From positions 796,501 to 860,500 of the forward strand of contig NZ_FTOY01000011.1 in assembly GCF_900156885.1 (NCBI RefSeq): 64,000 bases of DNA. The letters are read 5' to 3'. Position numbers and translations under genes: made by a program. Below, piece by piece: positions 28,662-39,155 of the stretch. This DNA is from Limosilactobacillus caccae (lineage in GTDB: Bacteria > Bacillota > Bacilli > Lactobacillales > Lactobacillaceae). The first letter of the stretch is position 1. Every line of letters begins with the position of its first letter. Under the pieces are notes generated by a model. That model worked only from the letters and a program-made list of their open reading frames with translations, was not told where the DNA came from and made no database searches.

Positions 28662-29495
28662 TTATAGTTCGTTCTTATCCTGTTGGAAGTCAAAGAACTT
28701 CTTAATCGCCCAGTCACCAATTCCTGGCATTACCTGATAGGCCCAACCAAGGTAGGCAACATAGCCTGGAACGTTGATTTCACGGGTCTTGTAACCAACA
28801 TTGTTCCAAATCTGCCGGGCTAAGTCTTCCGGCGAAATAAAGAGCCACTTTGGTAAGTGTGACCGGTATGTCGAATCACTATCCGCCTTATCAAAGAATG
28901 GGGTGTTGATGGGCCCCGGATTAACCGTTAAGACCTGGACACCATAGTCGGCGACCTCCATCCGCAAGACATTGTCGAACTGGATAACTCCCGCCTTAGT
29001 CGCCGAATAAATGGCACTGTTAGGGGTTGGCAGTTTTCCGGCAATCGAGCCCATGTTAATAATTGCCCCGTATCCCTGGTTCATCATCTGCTTAGCAACA
29101 CACCGACTAATATACATCAAGGCTAACAAGTTTGTCTTGACCATTTGCGTCATCTTTTGCTGTGATTGCTTTACTGCCGGAATAAAATCACCGAGCCCAG
29201 CCGAATTAATCAATACGTCGATCCCCCCAACCTCGTGTTGGATTTTATCGAGAACCGCATCGATTTGGTCTGGCGAAGTTACGTCTAGCTGGTAGGCAAA
29301 GGCTGGGCGGCCAGATAAAATCAGACACTTTTTCGCAACATCTTGTAACTTGTTTAGGTTCCGGGCAGTCACAACGACAATTGCCCCCCGGCGTGCGGCC
29401 TCAAGGGCTAATTCCTTCCCGATCCCGCTTGAGCCACCCGTTATTAAAACAACTTCATTCCTTAAAAAGCGCAATGTTTTTACTCTCTTTAACAT
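28662..29495 (-). CDS. Short-chain dehydrogenase/reductase
   Basis: A 277-residue classical SDR. The NAD(P)-binding motif TGGSSGIGKELA lies near residue 19, NSAG follows, and the catalytic Ser (MGSIAG) and YSATK (Tyr and Lys) complete the site. A hydrophobic C-terminal stretch after residue 235 resembles the DltE/YqjQ group. The substrate is unknown. It lies 18 bases after rnz; the rnz-SDR-recJ-apt order recurs in lactobacilli. Confidence 0.85.
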   Translation of the reverse strand: MLKRVKTLRFLRNEVVLITGGSSGIGKELALEAARRGAIVVVTARNLNKLQDVAKKCLILSGRPAFAYQLDVTSPDQIDAVLDKIQHEVGGIDVLINSAGLGDFIPAVKQSQQKMTQMVKTNLLALMYISRCVAKQMMNQGYGAIINMGSIAGKLPTPNSAIYSATKAGVIQFDNVLRMEVADYGVQVLTVNPGPINTPFFDKADSDSTYRSHLPKWLFISPEDLARQIWNNVGYKTREINVPGYVAYLGWAYQVMPGIGDWAIKKFFDFQQDKNEL

Positions 29496-29513
29496 TTCTC
29501 ACACATCCCTTTT

Positions 29514-30443
29514 TCATTTCTTGAATGGAATATCAATCACGTCAAAGTCATTTACTACCCGTGTATCGGGGAAAAGATTCCGAACCTGGTATGCTAACTG
29601 GTAAGCAGCCTTTCCAGCATACCGGGCCGAGATATGGGTCAACAGCAACTTCTTTGCGCCAGCCTTTTTAGCAACTTCGGCGGCCTGCTTACTGGTCGAA
29701 TGGTAGTAGCTATGTGCCATCTTTGCTTCGTCCTTCGCGAAGGTACTCTCGTGAACAAGGACATCGGCATCTTTGGCGAGCAAGACCGCATTCTTATTCT
29801 GTCGGGTATCACCAAGAATTGTAACTATTCGGCCTGGCTGTGGTTTACCAATAAAGTCATGCCCGTCAAGGACCCGGCCATCAGGAAGTTCCACTGTTTT
29901 ACCAGCCTTTAGTTGCCCGTAGATTGGTCCTGACGGCACATTAGCTGCCTGGAGTTTATCAACCAACAATTCACCTGGATGGTCTGCTTCTTCAACCCGG
30001 TAGCCAAAGCAGGCGATCTTATGGTCAAGCTTTCTTGCTACAACGCGGAAGCCATGATCGTTAAATATTTCGCCCTCATCAGTCAACTCCACAAAGTGCA
30101 GTGGGTAGCTTAGCCGGGATTCACTCACTTGTAGCGCAGTCAAGACAAAATTTTTAATGCCAACGGGGCCATAGATCGTGAGTGGCTCCGTCCCACCTTG
30201 AAATGATCGTGAACTTAACAAGCCAGGGAGGCCAAAAATATGGTCCCCGTGGAGGTGCGTGATAAAGATTTTTTCAATCTTGCGGGGGCGAATAGTAGTA
30301 TTTAATATTTGATGCTGGGTCGCTTCACCAACATCAAATAGCCAGATTGCGTTGCGCTCTTCTAATAAGCGGAGGGCAACGCTTGTTACGTTTCGTTGTT
30401 TACTCGGCGATCCTGCACCAGTTCCTAAAAATTCAAGCTGCAT
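29514..30443 (-). CDS. rnz: Ribonuclease Z (tRNA 3' endonuclease)
   Basis: Trims the 3' end of tRNA precursors, especially those without an encoded CCA, such as the tRNA-Ser in this window. The 309-residue protein has the metallo-beta-lactamase motif [13 protein letters not shown] (residues 61-73), the exosite region and later His ligands ([16 protein letters not shown]). It lies 26 bases after obg on the same strand and is probably driven by the obg promoter. Confidence 0.95.
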   Translation of the reverse strand: MQLEFLGTGAGSPSKQRNVTSVALRLLEERNAIWLFDVGEATQHQILNTTIRPRKIEKIFITHLHGDHIFGLPGLLSSRSFQGGTEPLTIYGPVGIKNFVLTALQVSESRLSYPLHFVELTDEGEIFNDHGFRVVARKLDHKIACFGYRVEEADHPGELLVDKLQAANVPSGPIYGQLKAGKTVELPDGRVLDGHDFIGKPQPGRIVTILGDTRQNKNAVLLAKDADVLVHESTFAKDEAKMAHSYYHSTSKQAAEVAKKAGAKKLLLTHISARYAGKAAYQLAYQVRNLFPDTRVVNDFDVIDIPFKK

Positions 30444-30469
30444 TTATTCTTCCTACCTTTGCTACAATT

Positions 30470-31786
30470 TTACTGGATAAATTCAAAAACAAACTTTTCA
30501 ATTCGCACGAGGTCCCCATCCTGGACACCCTTTGCCCGCAGTGCATCATCAACACCCATGTGGCGAAGCTGCCGGGCAAATCGTAGCTGGCTTTCTTCAT
30601 GCGTCAAGTCGGTCATCTTAAACAAGCGAATTAGCTTCTCACCGCCAAGAACCCAGGTGCCATCTTCATCCTTCGTAATCGTGAAGTCCGCGCTGTCTTC
30701 CTTTTGTGGTGCAGCGGCCTTGTATTCGGCAACCAATTCCTTATCGTGACTCTCACTATCAAAGGCAGGTGTCTTATCCAATAGGTCCGCCGTCAGTTGC
30801 ATCAACTGTTGAACCCCCTGGTGGGTAACCGCAGAAATTGGGAAAATCCGTGGCTTATCGGCTAAGGTCGTATCGGTTGCTAAGTCTGCCTTAAATGTTT
30901 GCAGGTTCTCCGTGGCGTTTGGGAGATCCATCTTCGTTGCAACAACAATTTGCGGCCGCTTTAGTAGTTCCGGATCATAATTAGCTAATTCATGGTTAAT
31001 CTGTTGGTAACGCGCAATTGCTTGGTGGGCATCCTCACTGCTCATGTCAACCAGGTGGAGTAATACCCGTGTCCGTTCGATATGCCGTAAGAATTTAAGG
31101 CCTAGCCCGATTCCCTTTGAGGCCCCCTCAATCAGTCCGGGCATGTCGGCCATCGCGAAATCACGTCCATCTGGGAGCATAACCATCCCCAAATTAGGGG
31201 TCAATGTAGTAAACTCGTAAGCCGCAATTTTAGGCTTAGCACCGGTGACAACGGAAAGTAAAGTTGATTTACCGACCGATGGAAAGCCAATCAAGCCGAC
31301 ATCAGCCAGCATCTTTAACTCTAATTCAAGATAGTGGTCCTCACCCGGTTCACCGTTTTCGGCAATTTCTGGTGCTGGATTCTTGGCACTGGCAAAGTGA
31401 ATGTTTCCCCGGCCACCGCGGCCACCCTTGGCAACCACTAATTCCTGGTCCTTTTCAACTAGGTCACCAATTATTTCACCAGTATCAAGATCACGGACAG
31501 TCGTTCCTTGTGGCACCGCAATCACTGTATCGTCCGCACTTGGGCCGGTCATCTGCTTACTCATCCCGTTACCACCGTTTTTGGCCTTAAAGATCCGGTG
31601 GTAGCGAAAGTCCATCAGCGTCCGCAGTCCTTCGTCAACTTTTAAGATAATACTGCCACCGCGGCCACCATCACCACCAGCTGGGCCACCATTGGGTACA
31701 TACTTTTCTCGACGGAAGGCAACCATTCCATCGCCACCCTTACCGGCATGTACTTCAATTTTTATTTGATCAACAAACGTGTTCAT
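30470..31786 (-). CDS. obg: GTPase Obg/CgtA
   Basis: Essential GTPase for 50S maturation and stress signalling. The 438-residue protein has the glycine-rich Obg fold (residues 1-158, [13 protein letters not shown]), the G domain ([23 protein letters not shown]) and a C-terminal OCT domain (about 350-430). The start ATG 31786 lies behind CGGAGA. A consensus promoter lies just upstream, within 66 bases of uvrC. Confidence 0.97.
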   Translation of the reverse strand: MNTFVDQIKIEVHAGKGGDGMVAFRREKYVPNGGPAGGDGGRGGSIILKVDEGLRTLMDFRYHRIFKAKNGGNGMSKQMTGPSADDTVIAVPQGTTVRDLDTGEIIGDLVEKDQELVVAKGGRGGRGNIHFASAKNPAPEIAENGEPGEDHYLELELKMLADVGLIGFPSVGKSTLLSVVTGAKPKIAAYEFTTLTPNLGMVMLPDGRDFAMADMPGLIEGASKGIGLGLKFLRHIERTRVLLHLVDMSSEDAHQAIARYQQINHELANYDPELLKRPQIVVATKMDLPNATENLQTFKADLATDTTLADKPRIFPISAVTHQGVQQLMQLTADLLDKTPAFDSESHDKELVAEYKAAAPQKEDSADFTITKDEDGTWVLGGEKLIRLFKMTDLTHEESQLRFARQLRHMGVDDALRAKGVQDGDLVRIEKFVFEFIQ

Positions 31787-31821
31787 AAATGAGTGTCTCC
31801 GTTCTTTAGTCTAGTACTATT

Positions 31822-31850
31822 AGTATATTTAAGAAATTTAAGTGTGTCAA
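31822..31850 (-). promoter_or_regulatory. Consensus sigma-A promoter of obg-rnz-SDR
   Basis: Minus-strand TTGACA (31845-31850), 17 bases, TATACT (31822-31827): a perfect -35 and near-perfect -10. It starts three bases after the uvrC stop codon. Confidence 0.9.
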
Positions 31851-31852
31851 AA

Positions 31853-33664
31853 TCAATCGTGACTGCTCCCCTTGGCAACCTCAGCATTCTTCTGGAGCGA
31901 AACCTTGATTAGTTGCGCGGTCGACCGGTTAATCCCTAAGGAATGGATCTCATCAACCGGGGCCTGGGCAATTTTAGTAATTGAGCCGTACTTTTTAAGA
32001 AGCTTTGTCCGGGTGCGCGGACCAACCCCCTTAATCTCATCTAATCGTGAGCTCAATGAATGCTTAGTGTGGACACGCCGGTGGAAAGTAATTGCAAAGC
32101 GGTGGACCTCATCTTGGATCCGCTGAACCAGGTAAAAGCCCTGGCTCCGTGGGTCCAAATTAACGTGCTGGTCATCATCGCCAAATAACAGGTCCGCTGT
32201 CTGGTGCTTATCATTTTTAACCATCCCAATAACTGGAATATCAAGGTTTAATTCGTTTTCTAAGACATCTTTTACCGCATCCATTTGAATTTGGCCACCA
32301 TCCATAAAGATCATGTCCGGCATTGGTTTATTCTCTTTTAGCAGTCGTGAGTAACGGCGCCGAATAACCTCCCGTGTACTTGCCGCTTCATCAGCATGGT
32401 CAATGACCGTCTGAAGCTTGTATTTGCGGTAAAGTTTCTTTGCCGGTTCACCATCGACGAAGACTACCATGGCACTGACCGGGTCGGCCCCCTGGATATG
32501 CGAGTGGTCAAACGCCTCAATCTTGTGACCGGCCGGCAACCCTAATGCGTCGGTAATCTCCTTCATTGCCCCAGTAGTCTTACTTTGATCCATCTCCAAC
32601 AGCCGGAACTTTTCATTCAGGGATAGTTCTGCGTTTTCATGCGCCATTTCAAGAAGGTCCCGTTTTTCTCCCCGCTCGGGTGTCCGGACCGGTACTCCAA
32701 GGATTTCGCTGATTTCCTTATTTGGCAACCCTGCCGGCAAGAGGATCTCCCGCGGTAAGATATTATTCCGCCGGTTGTAAAACTGGAGGATAAAGCTAGT
32801 CATTTCTTCTTCCGCCGTATCAACAATTGGAAAAAGGCGTTTTTCCCGTTTCATCAACCGAGCCTGCCGAATAAAGAATACCTGGATGGACAGCCAGCCC
32901 TTATCCATGAAGAAATTAAAGAGGTCCCGCGGTGTCTTATCGTTTGAAATAATCTTTTGCTTTTCGACCGTCACTTCAATGTAGTGTAGCTGGTCACGGA
33001 TTTCTGCGGCCCGTTCGTACTCCATTTCTTGCGATGCCTTCATCATCTTCGCGGTTAGCTGGCGCTTAACCGTTGCGGTGTTCCCATTTAAAAAGGACTT
33101 AATCCGTTTAATCTGCGCATCATATTCACTGCTTGGGACTTGCTTAAAACAGGCACCCAGACACTGCCCCATGTGGTAATACAAACACGGCCGTCCCTGG
33201 TAGCCATTACAGCGGCGCAACGGATAGACCTTTTGGATAAAATGCATTGTCTCTTCAGCCGCATAGACATTCGGATACGGGCCAAAGTAGTAACCGCCAT
33301 CCTTTTTTACCTTACTAACAATTTTTATTTGCGGGTCGCGTTCGTTGGTAATCTTAATATACGGGTAACCCGTCCCCTTTTTCAGCTTGATGTTAAAGTA
33401 AGGCTGGTGTTTTTGAATCAAGGTAATCTCAAGCAAAAATGATTCCTTATTGGTGGAGGTAACAATCGTTTCAAAGTCCGCGACTTCCGACACCATCTTG
33501 GCTACCTTACCAGTGTGACTGCTCTTGAAATATGACCGCACCCGGTTTTTTAGGTTTTTCGCCTTGCCGACATAAATTATTTGATCGTTAATGTTTTTCA
33601 TCAGGTAACAGCCAGGTTTATCTGGCAACAACGCTAGTTTATGTTCGATATGTTCACTTGCCAT
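31853..33664 (-). CDS. uvrC: Excinuclease ABC subunit C
   Basis: Makes the dual incisions in nucleotide excision repair. The 603-residue protein has the N-terminal GIY-YIG domain (CYLMKNINDQIIYVGKAKNL), a Cys-rich segment (CNGYQGRPCLYYHMGQCLGAC), UVR (about 205-235), the RNase H-like endonuclease domain (FDHSHIQGADPVSAMVVF) and C-terminal HhH motifs. I start at ATG 33664 behind GGAGGGG; the frame open further upstream is not coding. Confidence 0.97.
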   Translation of the reverse strand: MASEHIEHKLALLPDKPGCYLMKNINDQIIYVGKAKNLKNRVRSYFKSSHTGKVAKMVSEVADFETIVTSTNKESFLLEITLIQKHQPYFNIKLKKGTGYPYIKITNERDPQIKIVSKVKKDGGYYFGPYPNVYAAEETMHFIQKVYPLRRCNGYQGRPCLYYHMGQCLGACFKQVPSSEYDAQIKRIKSFLNGNTATVKRQLTAKMMKASQEMEYERAAEIRDQLHYIEVTVEKQKIISNDKTPRDLFNFFMDKGWLSIQVFFIRQARLMKREKRLFPIVDTAEEEMTSFILQFYNRRNNILPREILLPAGLPNKEISEILGVPVRTPERGEKRDLLEMAHENAELSLNEKFRLLEMDQSKTTGAMKEITDALGLPAGHKIEAFDHSHIQGADPVSAMVVFVDGEPAKKLYRKYKLQTVIDHADEAASTREVIRRRYSRLLKENKPMPDMIFMDGGQIQMDAVKDVLENELNLDIPVIGMVKNDKHQTADLLFGDDDQHVNLDPRSQGFYLVQRIQDEVHRFAITFHRRVHTKHSLSSRLDEIKGVGPRTRTKLLKKYGSITKIAQAPVDEIHSLGINRSTAQLIKVSLQKNAEVAKGSSHD

Positions 33665-33694
33665 AGTACCCCTCCGAAAATTTACTAACACTAT

Positions 33695-33724
33695 ATTATA
33701 TCTGAAAAAGCTGGCGGAAGGCAA
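33695..33724 (-). promoter_or_regulatory. Promoter of uvrC
   Basis: Minus-strand TTGCCT (33719-33724), 18 bases, TATAAT (33695-33700). No SOS box is visible next to it. Confidence 0.75.
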
Positions 33725-33806
33725 AAGAAGTGCTACGACTTATCCATTGTACTTTTGTAAAAATTTATGCTAGCATTTTCTAAAAGACAGAAAAGGAGCA
33801 AGTGTA

Positions 33807-33950
33807 ATGGGATTAGTCACTAGAAGAAATGAACAACTTGATAAGTTATTTGACCAATTTGCTGTTGACCCCAAGAAGCCAAAGGCAAAGGTAACCCTTA
33901 AAAAGAAGGACCAGCAAGAAAAAGATCAGCCAAAAAAAGAAGAAAAATAG
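33807..33950 (+). CDS. Small basic protein of 47 residues
   Basis: ATG 33807 follows AAAAGGAGC by nine bases and opens a 47-codon frame. It encodes an amphipathic N-terminus (MGLVTRRNEQLDKLFDQFAV) and a Lys/Glu/Gln-rich tail. It has its own strong terminator, and a plausible promoter lies upstream (TTGTAC, 18 bases, TAGCAT), so it looks like a real gene. It resembles the short SPJ_0845-type proteins of Lactobacillales as far as I recall, but I cannot confirm this. Function unknown. Confidence 0.75.
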   Translation: MGLVTRRNEQLDKLFDQFAVDPKKPKAKVTLKKKDQQEKDQPKKEEK

Positions 33951-33962
33951 TTCACTCAAAAC

Positions 33963-34004
33963 AAAGAGGCCGTGGAAAATACGTTTTTTTCCACGGCCTC
34001 TTCG
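33963..34004 (+). terminator. Terminator of the 47-residue gene
   Basis: AAGAGGCCGTGGAAAA paired with TTTTCCACGGCCTCTT, followed by CGTTTC. A very stable hairpin. Confidence 0.85.
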
Positions 34005-34021
34005 TTTCTAATGCGCAGGAA

Positions 34022-34062
34022 AAACAATCAGCTAGCGCCGCGTCGCCGCGGACTGCTTTTCG
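34022..34062 (-). terminator. Possible terminator of the clpX-ysxC-mazG-like operon
   Basis: Minus-strand CCGCG/CGCGG hairpin with outer CAG/CTG pairing, followed by ATTGTTTTT. The stem is imperfect. Confidence 0.4.
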
Positions 34063-34079
34063 CTGTTTTCCCAGTGTGT

Positions 34080-34379
34080 TTAGTTTTTCTTATCAAATCC
34101 CGTTGGGTAACGACGGTTTAACTCATCAATATTATCCCTTGCAACTTCGTCAAACGGAATGTCCGCCCATTCTGCAATTTGGGATAGGTACCAGAGAACG
34201 TCACCCATTTCATGAATCAATTCGTTGCGATCCAACTTTCGCCCACGAAAAGTATAATTCTTAACGAGATCAACCACCTGGCCAGACTCCCCAGCCAGGC
34301 CTAGCGCACAATTAGTTAGCACTTGTTCATTACCGTATAATGTCCGCTTTGCAGCATTTTGGTATTCATTAAAGTCCAA
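34080..34379 (-). CDS. MazG-like nucleotide pyrophosphohydrolase
   Basis: A 99-residue all-alpha NTP pyrophosphatase-fold protein (LDFNEYQNAAKRTL start, then AGESGQVVD and EMGDVLWYLSQIAEW). The best start is TTG 34379, one base after the ysxC stop codon with GGGGAAG upstream; longer readings run back into ysxC. The metal-binding ExxE pair appears as ESGQ, so one Glu is replaced, while ExxD (EMGD) is intact. House-cleaning hydrolysis of abnormal nucleotides is the family role; activity here is uncertain. Confidence 0.82.
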   Translation of the reverse strand: MDFNEYQNAAKRTLYGNEQVLTNCALGLAGESGQVVDLVKNYTFRGRKLDRNELIHEMGDVLWYLSQIAEWADIPFDEVARDNIDELNRRYPTGFDKKN

Positions 34380-34380
34380 T

Positions 34381-34971
34381 TTAATTCTTCCCCATTCGCT
34401 CTTCAATCCATTGCCATACCTCATTTTTTCCCTTTTTGGTTGCGGCAGAAAAGAGGATAATTGGCGTCTCGTTATCCGCTTGTAGCGTCTTCTTTATTAA
34501 ACTAACTTGCTTATTCCAGGCGCTTGCTTTGACCTTGTCAATCTTTGTTCCCACGATTAAGGTTGGCAGGTTATAGTAACGAAGCCAGTTATACATATCA
34601 ACGTCATCAGCAGTCGGTGCATGACGCGCATCAACTAATTCGATCACGCCTTGAAGCTGTTCACGCTGGGTTAGGTATTGCTCAATCATTTGCCCAAACC
34701 GTTCCCGCTCCTTCTTTGAAACCTTCGCATAGCCATAGCCAGGAACGTCGACAAAGTACAATTGCTCTTCAACATTGTAAAAGTTAAGCGTCTGCGTTTT
34801 TCCTGGTTGGCTTGACGTATGGGCAAAGTTACGGCGGTTAATCAAAACATTAGTTAGCGAGGACTTCCCAACATTTGACCGTCCAACCAAGGCAATTTCT
34901 GGATAAGGCGTGTTAGGATACTGCTCATCACTGACCGCACTGATTGTTAAATCAACATTATGAACTTCCAT
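34381..34971 (-). CDS. ysxC: Ribosome biogenesis GTP-binding protein YsxC/EngB
   Basis: GTPase needed for 50S assembly. The 196-residue protein has [13 protein letters not shown] (G1), [13 protein letters not shown] (G2), DVPGYG (G3), GTKIDK (G4) and FSAATKKG (G5). Two ATGs are close together (34977 and 34971); the second is spaced correctly from AGGAG. It follows clpX by 12 bases, a conserved pair. Confidence 0.95.
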   Translation of the reverse strand: MEVHNVDLTISAVSDEQYPNTPYPEIALVGRSNVGKSSLTNVLINRRNFAHTSSQPGKTQTLNFYNVEEQLYFVDVPGYGYAKVSKKERERFGQMIEQYLTQREQLQGVIELVDARHAPTADDVDMYNWLRYYNLPTLIVGTKIDKVKASAWNKQVSLIKKTLQADNETPIILFSAATKKGKNEVWQWIEERMGKN

Positions 34972-34983
34972 GGTCATCTTCTC

Positions 34984-36234
34984 CTATGATGCCTTTTCGT
35001 CTTTCATTACGTACTTCGGATCGCTATGCTGGGTTACGCAACGCTTGTCAATAATAACCTTTTCAACATCCTTCCGGCTTGGGAGGTCAAACATCACGTC
35101 ACGCATTACGTCTTCAATAATTGACCGTAATCCCCGGGCACCGGTATTGCGCTTAATCGCTAATTGGGCCATTGCACGCAAAGCCCCTTCGGTAAACTGT
35201 AACTGGCTGCCGTCAAGCCGAATCAACTCTTGATATTGTTTAACAAGGGCATTCTTTGGTTCAGTAAGGATCCGGACAAGGTCATCTTCATCAAGCATTT
35301 CTAAGGCTGTTAATACTGGCAGGCGGCCGATAAATTCTGGAATTAGCCCAAATTTTAATAGGTCTTCCGGAATGACGTGTTGCAAAATGTTCTTCTCAGT
35401 GACTTCGTCTGCTTCATGCGAGTCAGTTCCGAAACCAATCGTCTTGTCACCAAGGCGTTCCTTGACGATTGTTTCAATTCCGTCAAAAGCTCCCCCTACG
35501 ATAAACAGGATGTTCTTAGTGTCCACCTGGATAAACTCTTGTTGGGGATGCTTTCGACCACCCTGCGGCGGAACATTGGCAATCGTTCCTTCCAGGATCT
35601 TTAAGAGTGCCTGTTGAACACCTTCACCAGAAACATCCCGGGTGATTGAAACGTTCTCACTCTTCTTCGCAATCTTATCAATTTCATCGATATAGATGAT
35701 TCCCTTTTCTGCCCGTTCAACATCAAAGTCCGCTGCCTGTAAAAGCTTCAAGATGATGTTTTCAACGTCTTCACCGACATAACCAGCCTCCGTCAAGGTC
35801 GTCGCATCGGCAATTGCAAATGGTACATTTAAAATCCGGGCCAGCGATTGGGCCAAGTAGGTCTTCCCCGAACCAGTCGGCCCGATCACCGCAATGTTAC
35901 TCTTTTGCAATTCTGTATCATTATTATCGCCGGTCATCATCGCATTGACCCGCTTATAGTGGTTATAAACTGCCACTGCTAAGGTCTTCTTTGCATCACC
36001 CTGGCCAATTACGTAATCATCCAAGTCGCTAACGATTTCTTCAGGAGTTGGAACCCGAAAAGCCTTTTGCGCTTCATCTTCTGCTAGTTCTTGGTCAATG
36101 ATTTGCTTACATAAGTCGACACACTCATTACAAATGTAAACACCAGGACCAGCAACAATTTTTTTCACTTCGTCTTGGGACTTACCACAAAACGAACAAT
36201 GAACTGAATCCATTCCACTGGTATCTTCAAACAT
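34984..36234 (-). CDS. clpX: ATP-dependent Clp protease ATP-binding subunit ClpX
   Basis: Hexameric unfoldase feeding ClpP. The 416-residue protein has an N-terminal zinc-binding domain (CSFCGK, CNEC), Walker A ([10 protein letters not shown]), Walker B ([10 protein letters not shown]), the pore loop (GYVGEDVE) and the ClpP-binding IGF loop (KTIGFG). It starts at ATG 36234 behind AGGAGG. I found no CtsR or CIRCE operator upstream. Tig, its frequent partner gene, lies just before it. Confidence 0.97.
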   Translation of the reverse strand: MFEDTSGMDSVHCSFCGKSQDEVKKIVAGPGVYICNECVDLCKQIIDQELAEDEAQKAFRVPTPEEIVSDLDDYVIGQGDAKKTLAVAVYNHYKRVNAMMTGDNNDTELQKSNIAVIGPTGSGKTYLAQSLARILNVPFAIADATTLTEAGYVGEDVENIILKLLQAADFDVERAEKGIIYIDEIDKIAKKSENVSITRDVSGEGVQQALLKILEGTIANVPPQGGRKHPQQEFIQVDTKNILFIVGGAFDGIETIVKERLGDKTIGFGTDSHEADEVTEKNILQHVIPEDLLKFGLIPEFIGRLPVLTALEMLDEDDLVRILTEPKNALVKQYQELIRLDGSQLQFTEGALRAMAQLAIKRNTGARGLRSIIEDVMRDVMFDLPSRKDVEKVIIDKRCVTQHSDPKYVMKDEKAS

Positions 36235-36329
36235 AAGTGGACCTCCTCTAAGATTTACTATCAAACATAATAACAAAATTACTGACTAATTTCGACTAAA
36301 GGAGCTTGGTAATTTTGCTAATTAGTGAT

Positions 36330-36363
36330 AAAAAAAACGTCCAATCGCGTTGATTGGACATTT
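36330..36363 (-). terminator. Terminator after tig
   Basis: Minus-strand TGTCCAATC / GATTGGACG with a short loop and TTTTTTTT. Confidence 0.9.
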
Positions 36364-36394
36364 CCCGTAATTTAAATAATTACTTGTTAGATGC

Positions 36395-37699
36395 TTAGTC
36401 CTTCTTAGCATCCTTAACTTGCTTTGCTGAATCAGCAACCAAGTCAACAGCCTTCCGGATCTTGATGTCGTGAGTAAGCATTTCGTTTGATAATGCCTTC
36501 TTAACAGCATCTTCTTCCATCCCGTATTGCTTAGCAAGGTTCTTAACTTCTTCAGCAATTTCGTCTTCAGTTGCGTCTAACTTAGCATCATCAACGATTG
36601 CTTCTAAGACAAGGTTGGTCTTAACCCGTTGTGCTGCGTCACTAGCGAATTGCTTCTTCAAGTCTTCTTCCTTTGTACCAGTGATTTGGAAGTACATTTG
36701 TGGACTGATTCCTTGTTGTTGCATTCCTGCTAAGTATTGTTGCATTTGACGGTTAGTGTCATCATCCAACATTGCTTGTGGGATGTCTTGGATTTCAGCG
36801 TTTTCAACCGCCTTGTTGATAGCAGCATCTTCAATTGCAGCCTTGGCTTGGTTTTCCTTGTCTTCTTGAAGTTGCTTCTTAGTCTTTGCCTTTAATTCAT
36901 CAAGGGTATCAACATCTTCGTCAACATCCTTAGCAAAGTCATCATCAAGTTCTGGTAATTGCTTTTCCTTGATTTCGTGAATCTTTACCTTAAAGATAGC
37001 ATCCTTACCGGCGAGGTTCTTTGCGTGGTAATCTTCTGGGAAGGTTACCTTAACATCAACATCTTCGTCAGCATTGTGACCGATTAATTGGTCTTCAAAA
37101 CCAGGGATGAATGAACCTGAACCTAATTCAAGTGAGTAGTTGTCAGCGGAACCGCCATCAAACTTTTCACCATCAACGCTACCTTCGTAGTCGATAACAA
37201 CAGTGTCACCCTTGGCAGCTGGCTTGTCTTCCTTCAATACAAGCTCAGCTTGTTGTTGACGCTTCTTTTCGATTTCAGCATCGACATCAGCGTCTGATAC
37301 AGCAGTATCTTGGGCAGGAACTTCCATTCCCTTGTAGTCACCTAACTTAACTTCTGGCATAACGTCAACTTCAGCAGTAATTACCCATGGTTGACCCTTT
37401 TCCATGCTCTTGATGTCAATCTTTGGTTGATCAACTGGTGAAATGTTAGTTTCCTTAACAGCTTCATTGTAAGCATCAGGTAATACATTGTTTAACGCAT
37501 CTTGGTAAAGTGATTCTTCACCGTACATTTGGTTAAAGATTTGACGTGGGACACGACCCTTCCGGAATCCCGGAACAGTGATCTTCTTACGAGTTTCTAC
37601 GAAAGCTTCGTCAATCCCCTTGTTAATAGTGTCGACATCAATTTCAAATGTCAATGTACCTTTGCTGGCATCGCTATCGCGTTCCCATTTTGCTGACAT
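36395..37699 (-). CDS. tig: Trigger factor
   Basis: Ribosome-bound chaperone with prolyl isomerase activity. The 434-residue protein has the ribosome-docking loop ([14 protein letters not shown], residues 45-58), the FKBP domain (about 150-245, [21 protein letters not shown]) and the helical C-terminal chaperone domain. It starts at ATG 37699 behind GGAGG. It has its own promoter and terminator. Confidence 0.97.
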   Translation of the reverse strand: MSAKWERDSDASKGTLTFEIDVDTINKGIDEAFVETRKKITVPGFRKGRVPRQIFNQMYGEESLYQDALNNVLPDAYNEAVKETNISPVDQPKIDIKSMEKGQPWVITAEVDVMPEVKLGDYKGMEVPAQDTAVSDADVDAEIEKKRQQQAELVLKEDKPAAKGDTVVIDYEGSVDGEKFDGGSADNYSLELGSGSFIPGFEDQLIGHNADEDVDVKVTFPEDYHAKNLAGKDAIFKVKIHEIKEKQLPELDDDFAKDVDEDVDTLDELKAKTKKQLQEDKENQAKAAIEDAAINKAVENAEIQDIPQAMLDDDTNRQMQQYLAGMQQQGISPQMYFQITGTKEEDLKKQFASDAAQRVKTNLVLEAIVDDAKLDATEDEIAEEVKNLAKQYGMEEDAVKKALSNEMLTHDIKIRKAVDLVADSAKQVKDAKKD

Positions 37700-37767
37700 T
37701 TTATTTCCTCCAATAACAAATCAATTTGACTAATGACTAATAATCACCAGTCTTTACATACTTTATT

Positions 37768-37796
37768 AGTTTACCGTAGGCGACAAGTAATTGCAA
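37768..37796 (-). promoter_or_regulatory. Promoter of tig
   Basis: Minus-strand TTGCAA (37791-37796), 17 bases, TAAACT (37768-37773). Confidence 0.7.
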
Positions 37797-37837
37797 CTCA
37801 TTGCCCAATTATCATGACTTTATTTTGATTTTTTCAT

Positions 37838-37874
37838 AAAAAAAAAGACCCGGGTAAAACCCAAGTCTTTTAGT
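37838..37874 (-). terminator. Terminator after tuf
   Basis: Minus-strand AAAAGACTTGGG / CCCGGGTCTTTT with a TTTTA loop, followed by a run of T. Confidence 0.9.
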
Positions 37875-37891
37875 GCTAATTGCACTTGAAA

Positions 37892-39082
37892 TTAGTCTAA
37901 CACTTCTGATACAACACCGGCACCAACAGTGTGTCCACCTTCACGAATAGTGAACTTAAGACCCTTTTCAAGGGCAACTGGCTTTTGCAAGTTAACAGTG
38001 AATGTAACGTTATCACCAGGCATAACCATTTCTACACCATCTGGTAATTCGATAGTACCAGTAACGTCAGTTGTGTGGAAGTAGAATTGTGGACGGTAGT
38101 TTGAGAAGAATGGAGTGTGACGGCCCCCTTCTTCCTTGGTCATAACATAAACTTCACCCTTGAAGTTCTTGTGAGTTTGGATTGAACCTGGTTCAGCCAA
38201 AACTTGACCACGTTGGATTTGGTCGTGTGAAATACCACGAAGAAGTACACCAACGTTGTCCCCAGCTTCACCAAGGTCAAGAGTCTTGTGGAACATTTCC
38301 AAACCAGTAACAGTTGACTTAAGAACGTCTTCAGTCAAACCAACGATTTCAACTTCGTCACCGACCTTAACAGTACCACGGTCGATACGACCAGAAGCAA
38401 CAGTACCACGACCAGTGATAGTAAATACGTCTTCGACAGGCATCATGAATGGCTTGTCAGTAGGACGCTTTGGAGTTGGAATGTAGTCGTCAACAACATC
38501 CATCAAGTGAAGGATAACCTTTTCTTGTTCTTCGTCACCTTCAAGAGCCTTGAGGGCAGAACCACGAACAACTGGAATATCGTCACCAGGGAAATCGTAT
38601 TCGCTAAGTAAGTCACGAACTTCCATTTCAACCAAGTCAACTAATTCATCATCGTCAACCAAGTCAGTCTTGTTTAAGAATACAACGATGTATTCAACAC
38701 CAACTTGACGGGCAAGAAGAATGTGTTCACGAGTTTGTGGCATAGGACCATCAGTAGCGGCAACAACAAGGATAGCACCATCCATTTGTGCAGCACCAGT
38801 GATCATGTTCTTAACGTAGTCAGCGTGTCCTGGGGCATCGATGTGCGCGTAGTGACGCTTTTCAGTTTCGTATTCAACGTGGGCAGTGTTGATAGTGATA
38901 CCACGTTCCTTTTCTTCTGGAGCAGCATCGATATCAGCGTAATCTTCTGCCTTTGCCAATCCCTTTTCTGCCAATACCTTAGTGATAGCAGCAGTTAAAG
39001 TAGTCTTCCCATGGTCAACGTGGCCAATAGTACCAATGTTTACATGGGGCTTTGTACGTTCATAATGTTCTTTTTCAGCCAT
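37892..39082 (-). CDS. tuf: Elongation factor Tu
   Basis: Delivers aminoacyl-tRNA to the ribosome. The 396-residue protein is canonical: [21 protein letters not shown], and domains II and III ending in [16 protein letters not shown] precedes ATG 39082. It is monocistronic, away from the str operon, as in many lactobacilli. Codon use is strongly biased, as expected for a highly expressed gene. Confidence 0.98.
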   Translation of the reverse strand: MAEKEHYERTKPHVNIGTIGHVDHGKTTLTAAITKVLAEKGLAKAEDYADIDAAPEEKERGITINTAHVEYETEKRHYAHIDAPGHADYVKNMITGAAQMDGAILVVAATDGPMPQTREHILLARQVGVEYIVVFLNKTDLVDDDELVDLVEMEVRDLLSEYDFPGDDIPVVRGSALKALEGDEEQEKVILHLMDVVDDYIPTPKRPTDKPFMMPVEDVFTITGRGTVASGRIDRGTVKVGDEVEIVGLTEDVLKSTVTGLEMFHKTLDLGEAGDNVGVLLRGISHDQIQRGQVLAEPGSIQTHKNFKGEVYVMTKEEGGRHTPFFSNYRPQFYFHTTDVTGTIELPDGVEMVMPGDNVTFTVNLQKPVALEKGLKFTIREGGHTVGAGVVSEVLD

Positions 39083-39116
39083 TAATGAAAACCTCCTGTT
39101 AATTTACAAGTATAAT

Positions 39117-39142
39117 GCCAGTCACCATTTATAATGACTGAC
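39117..39142 (-). promoter_or_regulatory. Hairpin in the tuf 5' leader
   Basis: Minus-strand GTCAGTCA and TGACTGGC pair (one G-U) around a ten-base loop. No T-run follows, so it is not a terminator; it may stabilise the mRNA or be regulatory. Confidence 0.5.
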
Positions 39143-39155
39143 ACACCTTATACAT

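Noticed and set aside
31264-31590. Plus-strand frame of 108 codons opposite obg
   Set aside because: Reflects the glycine- and proline-rich codons of the Obg fold on the other strand.
36234-36330. Search for CtsR or CIRCE heat-shock operators before clpX
   Set aside because: Neither the CtsR heptad repeat nor the CIRCE inverted repeat is present; only weak promoter elements were seen.
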